Shown piece after piece: positions 25,615-33,469 of a DNA stretch of 64,000 nt; within the stretch, counting starts at the first letter, position 1; every line of letters begins with the position of its first letter. The stretch comes from Streptosporangium pseudovulgare (GTDB lineage Bacteria; Actinomycetota; Actinomycetes; Streptosporangiales; Streptosporangiaceae). The notes beneath the pieces were generated by a model. That model worked only from the letters and a program-made list of their open reading frames with translations. It did no database searches and was not told where the DNA came from. The stretch spans positions 124,001 through 188,000 of the forward strand of contig NZ_BMQJ01000003.1 in assembly GCF_014648055.1 (NCBI RefSeq), read 5' to 3'. Position numbers and translations under genes: made by a program.

Positions 25615-27015
25615 TCATCGGGACGGCGCCGGGCCGCGCGGGATCAGGAGCATGGGGACGAGCGCGGCGGCGGTGATCGCCAGGGCCCACCGGAGGCTTC
25701 CCGCGAAGGCGGGCACGTCCGCCCCGCCGGAGCGGGTGAGCGACTGCAGGACGACGGCGGCCACCGCCGCGCCGAGGGCGCTTCCCACCCTGATCACGAT
25801 CTGCGAGGCGGTCGCCGCCCCGGGCAGGGCCGCCCCGGGCAGGGAGCGGTAGGCGCCCGCCATGACCGCCGGGGTGACGAGGCCGTGCCCGAGGCCGATG
25901 ACGAAGAGCGCGGCGGCCAGCGGGGCGGTGCCGGCGGAGGCGTCGGCCAGGGCGCAGGCGAGGATCCCGGCGAGGACGGCCGCCATCCCCGCGATCGCGG
26001 GCGGGCGGGGTCCGACCCGGTCGGTGAGCCGCCCGGCCAGCGGCATGGTCACGATCGCGCCCGCGCCCATCGGGGCGACCAGGAGCCCGGCCTCCAGCAC
26101 TCCCGGTCCCGACACCGCCTGGGAGTACAGCGGGATCAGCAGGAGCACGCCGAAGACGCCCGCCGAGTAGCAGAACAGGGCCGCGACGGAGCCGGTGAAG
26201 GACCGGTCGGCGAACAGTCGCACGTCCAGCAGGGCGCGCTCCCCCCGGCGCGACGCGTGGACGGCGAACGCCGCCACGAGGACCGCGCCGAGCGCCATCC
26301 CCGCGGCCGCCCGCGCGCCGCCCGCCGTCTCGCCGACCTGGGAGAGCCCGTAGACCAGCACGGCCAGGCCGGGGGAGAGCAGCGCCAGGCCCACGGCGTC
26401 CAGGCGGCCGTCCGGGCGCGGCTCGGCGTCGTCCGGCAGCAGCCGTACGGCGAGCAGCAGCGCCACCGCGCAGACCGGCACGTTGACGTAGAACATCCAC
26501 CGCCAGCTCAGGTGGTCGACCAGCAAACCGCCGGCCAGCGGGCCGAGCGCGGGGGCCAGCATCGACGGGATCGAGACCACCGCCATCATCCGTCCCATCC
26601 GGCCGGGACCGGCCGCGCGGGCGAGCAGGGTCTGCGCGACGGGCATGAGCAGGCCGCCGCCGAGGCCCTGGACCGCCCGGAAGGCGATCAGCGAACCGGC
26701 GGACCAGGCGGCGCCGCACAGGGCCGACCCGGCCCCGAACAGCGCCAGTGAGACGAGCCAGGTCCGTTTGGCGCCGAACCGCCCGACCGCCCAGCCGGTG
26801 ACCGGGATCGCCATGGAGAGGGCGAGCGTGTACCCGGTGACCACCCACTGGACGGTGGCCAGCGGGATGCGCAGCTCCCGGCCGAGGACGCCGACCGCGA
26901 CGTTGACGATGGTCGCGTCGAGCATCGTCATGATCGTTCCCAGTACCACCGCGAGGGCGATCCCGCGGAGGGCGGGATCGGACCGCAGACCCGCCGGTTC
27001 CTTGATCGAGGTCAT
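25615..27015 (-). CDS. MFS transporter, DHA2 (EmrB/QacA) drug-exporter family
   Basis: A 466-residue integral membrane protein with many hydrophobic helices. It has the DHA2 signatures MTMLDATIVNVAVGVLGREL in helix 1, WVVTGYTLALSMAIPVTGW, and the loop motif RFGAKRTWLVSLALFGAGS. This predicts proton-driven efflux of a lipophilic or cationic compound. The ATG at 27015 gives the usual family N-terminus; the frame is open past it into the divergent regulator gene. It is divergent from a TetR gene with 79 bp between the starts, containing inverted repeats, a classic local repressor-pump pair. Confidence 0.92.
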   Translation of the reverse strand: MTSIKEPAGLRSDPALRGIALAVVLGTIMTMLDATIVNVAVGVLGRELRIPLATVQWVVTGYTLALSMAIPVTGWAVGRFGAKRTWLVSLALFGAGSALCGAAWSAGSLIAFRAVQGLGGGLLMPVAQTLLARAAGPGRMGRMMAVVSIPSMLAPALGPLAGGLLVDHLSWRWMFYVNVPVCAVALLLAVRLLPDDAEPRPDGRLDAVGLALLSPGLAVLVYGLSQVGETAGGARAAAGMALGAVLVAAFAVHASRRGERALLDVRLFADRSFTGSVAALFCYSAGVFGVLLLIPLYSQAVSGPGVLEAGLLVAPMGAGAIVTMPLAGRLTDRVGPRPPAIAGMAAVLAGILACALADASAGTAPLAAALFVIGLGHGLVTPAVMAGAYRSLPGAALPGAATASQIVIRVGSALGAAVAAVVLQSLTRSGGADVPAFAGSLRWALAITAAALVPMLLIPRGPAPSR

Positions 27016-27031
27016 TCCGGACCACCGTTCC

Positions 27032-27083
27032 GTACGCTGTATCGGTTTTCCGTACACCGTATCACCAGGGCGATACGCCGTAC
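27032..27083. promoter_or_regulatory. Putative TetR operators between MFS pump and regulator
   Basis: Three related 12-bp half-sites occur: GTACGCTGTATC (27032-27043), GTACACCGTATC (27052-27063) and, inverted, GATACGCCGTAC (27072-27083). The second and third form an imperfect palindrome (10 of 12 positions) overlapping the likely -10 (TACACT at 27081) of the regulator gene. The first sits upstream of the pump start. Binding here would repress both genes. Confidence 0.7.
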
Positions 27084-27094
27084 ACTTTCCGGTT

Positions 27095-27826
27095 GTGGGA
27101 TCCGAGCGAGCGCAGGGGCCGGTGTGGGCCAGGGACGCGGCCAGGCGCCGCCCGAAGCTGACACGAGAGGCGATCGTGGCGGCCGCCGTCGGAATCGCCG
27201 ACGCCGAAGGGGTGGACGCCGTCTCGATCCGGCGGGTGGCCACCGAGCTGGGGGCGCGCGCGATGAGCCTCTACACCCACATCGAACGCAAGGAGGACCT
27301 GCTCGACCTGATGGCCGACGAGGTCACGAAGGAGATCCTGATCCCGGGAGAACTCCCCGGCGACTGGCGGGAGGCGATCTCGGCCATCGCCCGGAGCACG
27401 CGCGCGGCGATGCGGCGCCATCCCTGGCTGGCCGAGGTCGTCTCCCGCCGCCCGGGCGTCGGCCCCAACGCCCTGCGGCACGTGGAGCAGTCACTGGCCG
27501 CGCTGTCGGACCCGCGGATCCGCCCGGAGTGGAGACCGTCGATCGTCTCCGCGGTCGACGACTACACGCTGGGATTCGTGATCAGGGAGACCCTGCGGCG
27601 GGAGACGCCGGCCAGGTACGGCTGGGACCCCGGGGAGCGCGACGCCTTCATCCGGTCCTTCCTGGGGGAGCCGGGCGTCGCCGAGGAGTTCCCCAACCTC
27701 GCGCCGCTGCTCGCCGGTGACGCCCCCCGGGCCGCCGACGCCGACGCCGACGCCGCCGACGACGAGTTCGAGCGCGGCCTGCGCTGGCTGCTGGACGGCA
27801 TGGCCCGCGACCTGCTCCCGGAGTGA
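27095..27826 (+). CDS. TetR/AcrR-family repressor of the adjacent MFS pump
   Basis: A 243-residue regulator. The N-terminal helix-turn-helix spans RRRPKLTREAIVAAAVGIADAEGVDAVSIRRVATELGARAMSLYTHIERKEDLLDLM, given here as 20-residue-plus landmarks only: helix 1 near residue 15 and the recognition helix near RAMSLYTH. The C-terminal ligand domain resembles TetR_C (tetracycline-repressor type) with HPWLAEVVSRRPGVGPN. A GTG start at 27095 lies eight bases after the likely -10, so the message is probably leaderless. The final 30 residues contain an Asp/Ala repeat (DADADAADDE). It is divergent from the DHA2 pump and shares operators with it. Confidence 0.9.
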   Translation: MGSERAQGPVWARDAARRRPKLTREAIVAAAVGIADAEGVDAVSIRRVATELGARAMSLYTHIERKEDLLDLMADEVTKEILIPGELPGDWREAISAIARSTRAAMRRHPWLAEVVSRRPGVGPNALRHVEQSLAALSDPRIRPEWRPSIVSAVDDYTLGFVIRETLRRETPARYGWDPGERDAFIRSFLGEPGVAEEFPNLAPLLAGDAPRAADADADAADDEFERGLRWLLDGMARDLLPE

Positions 27827-28132
27827 CCCGCGTCCCCGGGACGGCTCTCATACCCGGAGCGCTCCCTCCCGGAGCGGCCCCGCGCCGCCGGGACGACCCG
27901 CGGGACGGTCCCCTCCCGGGCTGGGCCGGCTGATCCCGTTGAGGACCCGGGGCCGGCCGGACGCCTGGCCGGACCCGGCCCGGCCGCCTGACCGAACCCC
28001 GGCCCGGACCCGGCCCGGGCACCTGACCGGACCCCGGCCCATGCGTCTGACCGAACCCCGCCCGGACCCCGGCCGGGCGTCTGGCCGGACCCCGCCGGCG
28101 GGCACTCGTCCACACCGTCGGCGTCGGCGTCG
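27827..28132. repeat. Convergent intergenic region of degenerate GC-rich repeats
   Basis: The 306-bp gap between two convergent TetR genes holds no gene I can support. From about 27960 to 28105 it is built of five degenerate units of roughly 23-35 bp centred on CTGACCGGACCCCGGCCCGG. The units can fold into many G/C hairpins and may act as a bidirectional terminator. Confidence 0.55.
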
Positions 28133-28714
28133 TCAGCCGTCGTCCCGGGTCAAGGGCCCGGCCTCGCGGACCACCCCGTCGAGGACCGCGGACACCGCCC
28201 TCGCGGCGAAACCGTCGTCCAGGGGCAGGCCGCGGAAGGCCACGCGCAGCCACACCGCGCCGCCGAGCAGATCCATGATCAGCAGCGGGTCGGCCGAGGC
28301 CGGCAGCTCGCCGCGCCGCCGCGCCCGCTCGAAGATCTCCGCCTCCCCGGCGAGCCGCTCGGCGAAGAAACGCCGGGCCGCGGTGGCCATCTCGGGATGA
28401 CGCACGGCGGCGCCGAGCGCGGTCAGTGCCACATCCGCCGACGGCGGGCGGGTGAGCAGCCCGGCCATGCCGGTGACCAGCGCCTCCAGGTCCTTCCTGA
28501 GGCTGCCGGTGTCGGGCTGCTCCAGCGTCAGCAGGTCCGCCTCCACCAGCGCGGCGGCCAGCAGCGCCGCCTTCGACGGCCACCACCGGTAGATCGTGGT
28601 CTTGTTGACCCCCGACCGCTCCGCCACCCCCTCGACGGTCAGCCCGTCGTAGCCCTTCTCGGCCAGCAGGTCCAGTGTGGCCCGGAAGATCTGCTGCTCC
28701 TTGCGCGGTGCCAT
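28133..28714 (-). CDS. TetR/AcrR-family repressor of the adjacent hydrolase
   Basis: A 193-residue regulator with an N-terminal TetR helix-turn-helix (IFRATLDLLAEKGYDGLTVE, then GVNKTTIYRWWPSKAALLAA) and a C-terminal domain with the TetR_C pattern ARRFFAERLAGEAEIFERAR. The ATG at 28714 has GGAGCAGGG directly upstream. The message leader (about 28715-28910) consists of a 10-bp-phased GC repeat. It is divergent from an alpha/beta hydrolase gene, with two identical palindromic operators between them, so it is likely an autorepressor that also represses the hydrolase. Confidence 0.9.
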   Translation of the reverse strand: MAPRKEQQIFRATLDLLAEKGYDGLTVEGVAERSGVNKTTIYRWWPSKAALLAAALVEADLLTLEQPDTGSLRKDLEALVTGMAGLLTRPPSADVALTALGAAVRHPEMATAARRFFAERLAGEAEIFERARRRGELPASADPLLIMDLLGGAVWLRVAFRGLPLDDGFAARAVSAVLDGVVREAGPLTRDDG

Positions 28715-28740
28715 CCCTGCTCCTTGCTCCCTGCTCTCGC

Positions 28741-28905
28741 TCTCCGCGGTCCCGCGCGGTCCCGCGCGGTCCTGTGCGGTGCCGTGCGGGCTCACCGTCC
28801 CGTGCCGCCCGACGCCGCGATGCCGTCCGGTCCCGCGCGACTCTGTGCGGTCCCGTGCGGTTCCGCGGTGGCGTGGTGCCGGTGACGGTGCCGTGCTGTG
28901 CCGTA
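28741..28905. repeat. 10-bp-phased GC repeat in the TetR leader
   Basis: Near-exact decamers (GCGGTCCCGC, GCGGTCCCGC, GCGGTCCTGT, GCGGTGCCGT) run from 28745. The pattern resumes with decamers near 28830-28870. It occupies the 5' untranslated region of the TetR gene on the minus strand. The period equals about one helical turn. Confidence 0.65.
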
Positions 28906-28910
28906 CCGAC

Positions 28911-28979
28911 TATAACCACGCAACGGTGCGTTGTGTTTTAATGGCGGTACGCCAAATGCAACGCACCGTTGCGTTGTAG
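28911..28979. promoter_or_regulatory. Divergent promoters with two identical palindromic operators
   Basis: CAACGGTGCGTTG (28921-28933) and its exact reverse complement CAACGCACCGTTG (28959-28971) are 38 bp apart centre to centre. Each is itself a dyad (CAACG-N3-CGTTG). Minus-strand TATAGT (28917-28912) and plus-strand TGTAGT (28974-28979) are plausible -10 boxes placed so that each operator lies in the spacer of one promoter. This layout is that of TetR repression of both genes. Confidence 0.8.
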
Positions 28980-29015
28980 TCTGCTCGGTACGTCCTCGAA
29001 GCGTGGAGGTCAGTG

Positions 29016-29750
29016 ATGCTGCCGGTCGTCCTCGTCCATGGAATCCGGGTCAGTGCGACCATGTGGGACCCCGTGGCCGCCCGGATCAGCGGCCCGGTCG
29101 CCGCTCCCGACCTGCCCGGGCACGGCTCGCGCCGGGGCGAGCCGTTCACGATGGAGGGGGCCGCGTCGGCGGTGGCCGACGCGATCGACGCGCTCGGCGG
29201 CCGGGCGTTCGTGGCCGGGCTCTCCCTGGGCGGCTACGTCGGCATCGCCACCGCGGGCCGCTTCCCCGAGCGGGTGGCGGGGCTGGCCGCCCTCGGATGC
29301 ACCTCGAACAGCCGACTGGTGACCGTCCCCTACCGGTTCGCCGCCTCCCTGGCCGCGCGGGACCCGGCGCGCGCCGACCGGGTCAGCGCCCGTCTCCTCC
29401 GCCGCCTCCTTCCCGGCCCGGCCGGCGCGGCGATGGTCGCCGGGGGACTGTCGTGCGAGGCGCTTCCGCAGGTCGTCGAGGCCGTCACCGGGTACGACCA
29501 CCTCGCGGCGCTGGCCGCCTACCCGGGCCGGGTGTGGCTGGTCAACGGCGCTCGCGACCCGCTCAGGTCGAACGAGCGCGACTTCCTGCGCGCCTGCCGG
29601 AACGGGCGGCTGATCCTGCTGCCCCGCCGGGGACACCTGGGCGCGCTGGCCGCGCCGGGGCCGCTGGCCCGCCTGTTGGAGGACCTGCGCGACCTGTCCT
29701 GCGACCGGGAGGACGGCGCCGCGGCCGGACGGCGCTTCGGCGGGTCATGA
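29016..29750 (+). CDS. Alpha/beta hydrolase
   Basis: A 244-residue alpha/beta hydrolase. The N-terminal strand-loop VVLVHGIRVSATMW holds the oxyanion HG, the nucleophile elbow is GLSLGG with Ser70, the acid is probably Asp in VNGARDPLRS, and the catalytic His is in RRGHLGAL. There is no signal peptide, so it is cytoplasmic. The substrate is unknown; similarity in size is to small esterases and lactonases. The ATG at 29016 follows GGAGG by six bases; a GTG one codon upstream is also possible. Control by the divergent TetR suggests induction by a small molecule, perhaps the substrate. Confidence 0.9.
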   Translation: MLPVVLVHGIRVSATMWDPVAARISGPVAAPDLPGHGSRRGEPFTMEGAASAVADAIDALGGRAFVAGLSLGGYVGIATAGRFPERVAGLAALGCTSNSRLVTVPYRFAASLAARDPARADRVSARLLRRLLPGPAGAAMVAGGLSCEALPQVVEAVTGYDHLAALAAYPGRVWLVNGARDPLRSNERDFLRACRNGRLILLPRRGHLGALAAPGPLARLLEDLRDLSCDREDGAAAGRRFGGS

Positions 29751-29763
29751 CATACTCGCCGTC

Positions 29764-32676
29764 GTGGGCTGGCAAAAGGCGCTGAACGCGCTTATCGGGC
29801 GATCGGCGGAGCTCGCCCGGCTGGCCGCGGTCCTCGACTCCGCCGCCGCGGGGCTGGCCGGGGTGGCCCTCGTCGGCGGCGACGCCGGGATCGGCAAGAC
29901 CCGCCTGGTCGCCGAGCTGGCCGAACGGGCCGAGGCGGCCGGCTTCGCCGTACTGGTCGGGCAGTGCGCCGAACTGGGCGACGCGCTGCCGTACCTCCCG
30001 CTGGCCGACGCCCTGCGCGGCGCGCCCGCGGAGCTGCGCGCGGAGATCGAGGCACGCCCGGTCCTCGGCAGGCTGCTGCCCGGCGGCGTCGACCTCGGCG
30101 CCGAGACCGCCTCGGCCCTCACCCAGCAGCGGCTCTTCGGCTCGATGCTGGGCTTCCTGGCGACGAGGCCCGTGCTGCTGATCCTGGAGGACCTGCACTG
30201 GGCCGACCGGTCCACCCGCGACCTGCTCGTCTTCCTCAGCCGGATGCTGCAGACCGAGCGCGTCTGCCTGGTCGGCACCTACCGCACCGACGACCTGCAC
30301 CGCCGCCACCCGCTGCGCCGCGTCCTCGCCGAACTCAAGCGCCTCCCCTCGGTGACGGCCGTCGAGCTGAGCCCGCTCGGTCCCGACGAGATGGCCGACC
30401 ACCTCTCCGGACTCGGCGGGACGGATCCGCGGGTGATCGGCGAGGTCGTCGACCGGGCCGAGGGCAACCCGTTCTACGCCGAGGAGCTCCTGGAGGCGTT
30501 GACCGACGGCTCCTCGATGAGCGACGGCCTGGCCGACCTGCTGCTCTCCCGGGTCGAACCGCTCTCCGACGCCGCCCAGCGGGTGCTGCGGGGCGCCGCC
30601 GTCGCCGGGCGGCGCGTCGACCACGCCCTGCTCCAGGAGGCGTCCGGCCTGGACGACCTCGCCTTCGAGGACGCCATGCGGGAGATCGTCTCCCAGGGGC
30701 TGCTCCGCCCCGACGGGGAGTACGGCTACGCGTTCCGCCACGCCCTGCTCCAGGAGGTCGTCTACACCGACCTGCTGCCCGGCGAGCGGACCCGGATGCA
30801 CTCGGAGTTCGCCCGGCTGCTCACCGCCCGCGAGGGCGCCGCGGCCGAGCTGGCCTACCACTACCTCGCCGGACACGACCTCGCCGAGGCGATGTCGGCC
30901 TCGGTCGAGGCGGGCCGGCGGGCCGAGCGCCTCGGCGCGCCCGCCGAGGCCCACCGCCACTTCGAGCAGGCGCTCGGGCTCTGGGACCGCGTCCCCGACG
31001 CCGAGCGCCGCGCCGGGACGGACCGCGTACGGCTCGCCATGCGCACCGCCGCCGCCGCGGCCGACATGGGCGACAACCACCGGGCCATCGCCCAGCTGCG
31101 GGAGCTGCCCCCGACGGCCGAGACCCGCGAGCGGCTCGCCTACTACCTCTACGACTCCGACGACGTGCCGGCGGCCGTCGCCGCCGCGGAGGAGGCCGTG
31201 GCGGCGGCCGCTCCGGGCACGGCCGTGCTGGCGCGGGCGCTGGCCACTCTCGCCCGCACGCTCCTCCCCACCGCCCGCGATGCGGAGATCGGGCCGCTCG
31301 CCGAACGCGCCCTGGAGATCGCGGGGGACACCGGGGCCCGCGACGCGCAGAAGAGCGCGATGGTCACCCTCGCCTCCTGCGCCGAGTACGACGGCGACCC
31401 CGGCCGGGCCGGGGAGCTGTTCGGCGCCGCCGCCGCCCAGGAGTCCGGCGACCTGGCCGTCGACCTGCGGGCGATCTTCCAGCACGCCCGGCTCACGTTC
31501 GAGCACGGCTCGATGGCGGAGGCCGCCGTGATCGCCGAGCGAGGCGTCCGGCTGGCCGAGGACAGCGGCCTGTCCTGGAGCACCTTCGGCACCGACCTGC
31601 GGTTCCTCCAGCTGCTGATCCACTACACGACGGGGGACTGGGCGCGGGCCCGCAAGGAGGGCTCGGGGTTCGGCGTGCGCGTCGGCACGAACCACGAGGC
31701 GATCCTGTCGTCCTTCGCGCTGTTCGTCGAGGTCGCCATGGGGCTGCCCGAGGTGGACGAGCGGCTGACCTGGGTGCGTCCCTTCTGGTCCGACTCCCTG
31801 GTCGCCTACATGTCCCGGGCGCTGGCCGCCGAGCACGCCCTGTGGAACGGCGACCCCGCCCTCGCCCTGGAGCACGTGACCGCCGTCCTCGACGCCCTCG
31901 ACCCGGCCGACATGGGCAACATCCGCATCGGGGCGGTCGGGCTGTGGGCGCTGGCCGAGCTGGGCCGTACCGACGGTGCCGACGAGCTGCTGGCCCGCGC
32001 CCGCGGACCGGTCCGGCCCGGGACGGGGGTCGAGGGGCACGCCTGGCTGGCGAGGGCCGAGGCCGAGTGGCACCGCGTGCACGGCCGCGCCGACGTCGGG
32101 GCCTGGCGGGCCACGGTCGAGGCGTTCGGCTACGGGTTCGTCTACGAGACCGCGCGCTCGCGGTGGCGGCTGGCCGAGGCGCTGCTCGTCTCGGGGGACC
32201 ACGCCGCGGCGCTTGAGGAGTGGAGGCAGGCCGTCCGGGCCGCCGCGTCGCTCGGCGCCCGGCCGCTGGGCGACGCCCTGGCCGACCTGGGCCGCCGGGC
32301 GCGATTCCCCGCGGCCGAGTCCGAGGTGCCGTCCGGGACCGGGCCCGGGGACGCTTCCGCAGATGCTTTCGGGGGCGCGGCGGGGTCGGTGGCGGGAGCC
32401 GCGGCGGGGTCCGGGTCAGGGGCCGCCGAGGGGCGGGAGACAGGGAACGGCACGCGGGGGCGGACGCCCGCCGGGTCGCGCCCGGGCGCGCTCACCGGGC
32501 GGGAACGGGAGGTTCTCGCGCTGGTCGCCGAGGGCCTGGCCAACCGTGAGATCGGCGAGCGGCTGTTCATCGCGCAGAAGACGGTGAGCGTGCACGTCTC
32601 CAACATCCTGGGCAAGCTCGGCGTCTCCTCCCGCACCCAGGCCGCCGCCGTGGCCCGCAGGGAGGGCCTGCTGTAG
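29764..32676 (+). CDS. LuxR-family AAA (LAL-type) transcriptional regulator
   Basis: A 970-residue large ATP-binding LuxR regulator. The N-terminal AAA/NACHT-like ATPase has Walker A GGDAGIGKTRL (38-48) and Walker B VLLILEDLHWAD. A long alpha-helical, TPR-like middle region (about 330-830) presumably senses an inducer, and a Ser/Gly/Ala-rich linker follows. The C-terminal LuxR helix-turn-helix is ALTGREREVLALVAEGLANR plus KTVSVHVSNILGKLGVSSRT. LAL proteins activate antibiotic or carbohydrate genes. The start is a GTG 13 bp after the hydrolase stop, so it may be the second gene of the TetR-controlled unit. Confidence 0.93.
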   Translation: MGWQKALNALIGRSAELARLAAVLDSAAAGLAGVALVGGDAGIGKTRLVAELAERAEAAGFAVLVGQCAELGDALPYLPLADALRGAPAELRAEIEARPVLGRLLPGGVDLGAETASALTQQRLFGSMLGFLATRPVLLILEDLHWADRSTRDLLVFLSRMLQTERVCLVGTYRTDDLHRRHPLRRVLAELKRLPSVTAVELSPLGPDEMADHLSGLGGTDPRVIGEVVDRAEGNPFYAEELLEALTDGSSMSDGLADLLLSRVEPLSDAAQRVLRGAAVAGRRVDHALLQEASGLDDLAFEDAMREIVSQGLLRPDGEYGYAFRHALLQEVVYTDLLPGERTRMHSEFARLLTAREGAAAELAYHYLAGHDLAEAMSASVEAGRRAERLGAPAEAHRHFEQALGLWDRVPDAERRAGTDRVRLAMRTAAAAADMGDNHRAIAQLRELPPTAETRERLAYYLYDSDDVPAAVAAAEEAVAAAAPGTAVLARALATLARTLLPTARDAEIGPLAERALEIAGDTGARDAQKSAMVTLASCAEYDGDPGRAGELFGAAAAQESGDLAVDLRAIFQHARLTFEHGSMAEAAVIAERGVRLAEDSGLSWSTFGTDLRFLQLLIHYTTGDWARARKEGSGFGVRVGTNHEAILSSFALFVEVAMGLPEVDERLTWVRPFWSDSLVAYMSRALAAEHALWNGDPALALEHVTAVLDALDPADMGNIRIGAVGLWALAELGRTDGADELLARARGPVRPGTGVEGHAWLARAEAEWHRVHGRADVGAWRATVEAFGYGFVYETARSRWRLAEALLVSGDHAAALEEWRQAVRAAASLGARPLGDALADLGRRARFPAAESEVPSGTGPGDASADAFGGAAGSVAGAAAGSGSGAAEGRETGNGTRGRTPAGSRPGALTGREREVLALVAEGLANREIGERLFIAQKTVSVHVSNILGKLGVSSRTQAAAVARREGLL

Positions 32677-32760
32677 GGCCCCCGCGGGCATCGGGGACCG
32701 GCGCGGCGGCCAGAGGAGACCGAGCGGTGGCCGGGTGACATCGGGACACCGGCCGGGAGG

Positions 32761-33150
32761 TCAGCGGCCCCGAGTGGAGACGGCCAGGTCGCGGACGACC
32801 TGGATCAGCTCGGCCGGGTCGAACGGCTTGGTGAGGTAGGCGTCGACCCCGATGCCGAACCCGCGCCGCTTGTCGTCCTCCTGCGCCCGCGCGGTGATGA
32901 GAACGACCCTGATGTGGCTGGTCCCCTCGTTCCTCCGCAGCTTCGTGGCGGTCATCCAGCCGTCGAGCCGGGGCATCATGACATCCAGCGTGATCACATC
33001 GGGCATCACGTCCCGCACCTTGTCCAGGCAGTCCTGCCCGTCGAAGGCGGTCTCCACCTGGAACCCCTCAAGGGTCAGGTTGACCGCGATGAGCTGCCGG
33101 ATGACCTCGTCGTCATCCACCACCAGTACCTTGCCCAGAACCTCGCCCAC
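32761..33150 (-). CDS. Single-domain response regulator (receiver only)
   Basis: A 129-residue stand-alone receiver. It has an acidic cluster VDDDE (11-15), phospho-acceptor Asp56 in VITLDVMMPRLDG, Thr in VLITARAQ and Lys in YLTKPFDP. It has no output domain, so it signals by protein contact. The GTG at 33150 gives the N-terminus MGEVLGKVLVVDDDEVIRQL, which fits the fold start; the frame is open to 33183. It converges on the LAL regulator with an 84-bp gap. No partner kinase is adjacent. Confidence 0.9.
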   Translation of the reverse strand: MGEVLGKVLVVDDDEVIRQLIAVNLTLEGFQVETAFDGQDCLDKVRDVMPDVITLDVMMPRLDGWMTATKLRRNEGTSHIRVVLITARAQEDDKRRGFGIGVDAYLTKPFDPAELIQVVRDLAVSTRGR

Positions 33151-33469
33151 GGCCGTGAGGCTAACCCGTGGGAGCGGGGCCACGCGTGGTTTTCGCCGGA
33201 CGCGTACCGGCGGCGCCCGGAAAAGCCGCAGAAGGCCGGGAGTCCGGAAGGCCGGGGGCCGGGGGTCCGGAAGGCGCGCCGCCCGCCGTTGGGGGCGCCA
33301 TCGAGCCCGTGGGCGATGAAACCGACGGACAGCGGCGCGTCACCCGCCGCCGAGCCGCCACCCGCTGTGGGCGGCGCCGCGTTGTCCACAGAATCCCGTT
33401 CGGCTCCTTGGCGATCACACGTTCCGGCCGATCCTGGGCTCCGGTCATCCGCCGAACCTGGGAGGACAC
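33151..33469. other. Divergent intergenic region, no gene seen
   Basis: This 319-bp region separates the receiver gene and the NlpC/P60 gene. It contains a short GC-rich repeat (GTCCGGAAGG at about 33241 and 33267) and, near 33370-33460, the likely promoter region of the NlpC/P60 gene. I looked for a cyclic-di-AMP (ydaO-type) riboswitch, which often precedes such genes, and did not find its conserved elements. Confidence 0.4.

Noticed and set aside
33151-33469. Cyclic-di-AMP (ydaO-type) riboswitch upstream of the NlpC/P60 gene.
   Set aside because: Common before actinomycete cell-wall hydrolases, but the conserved elements could not be found by eye.
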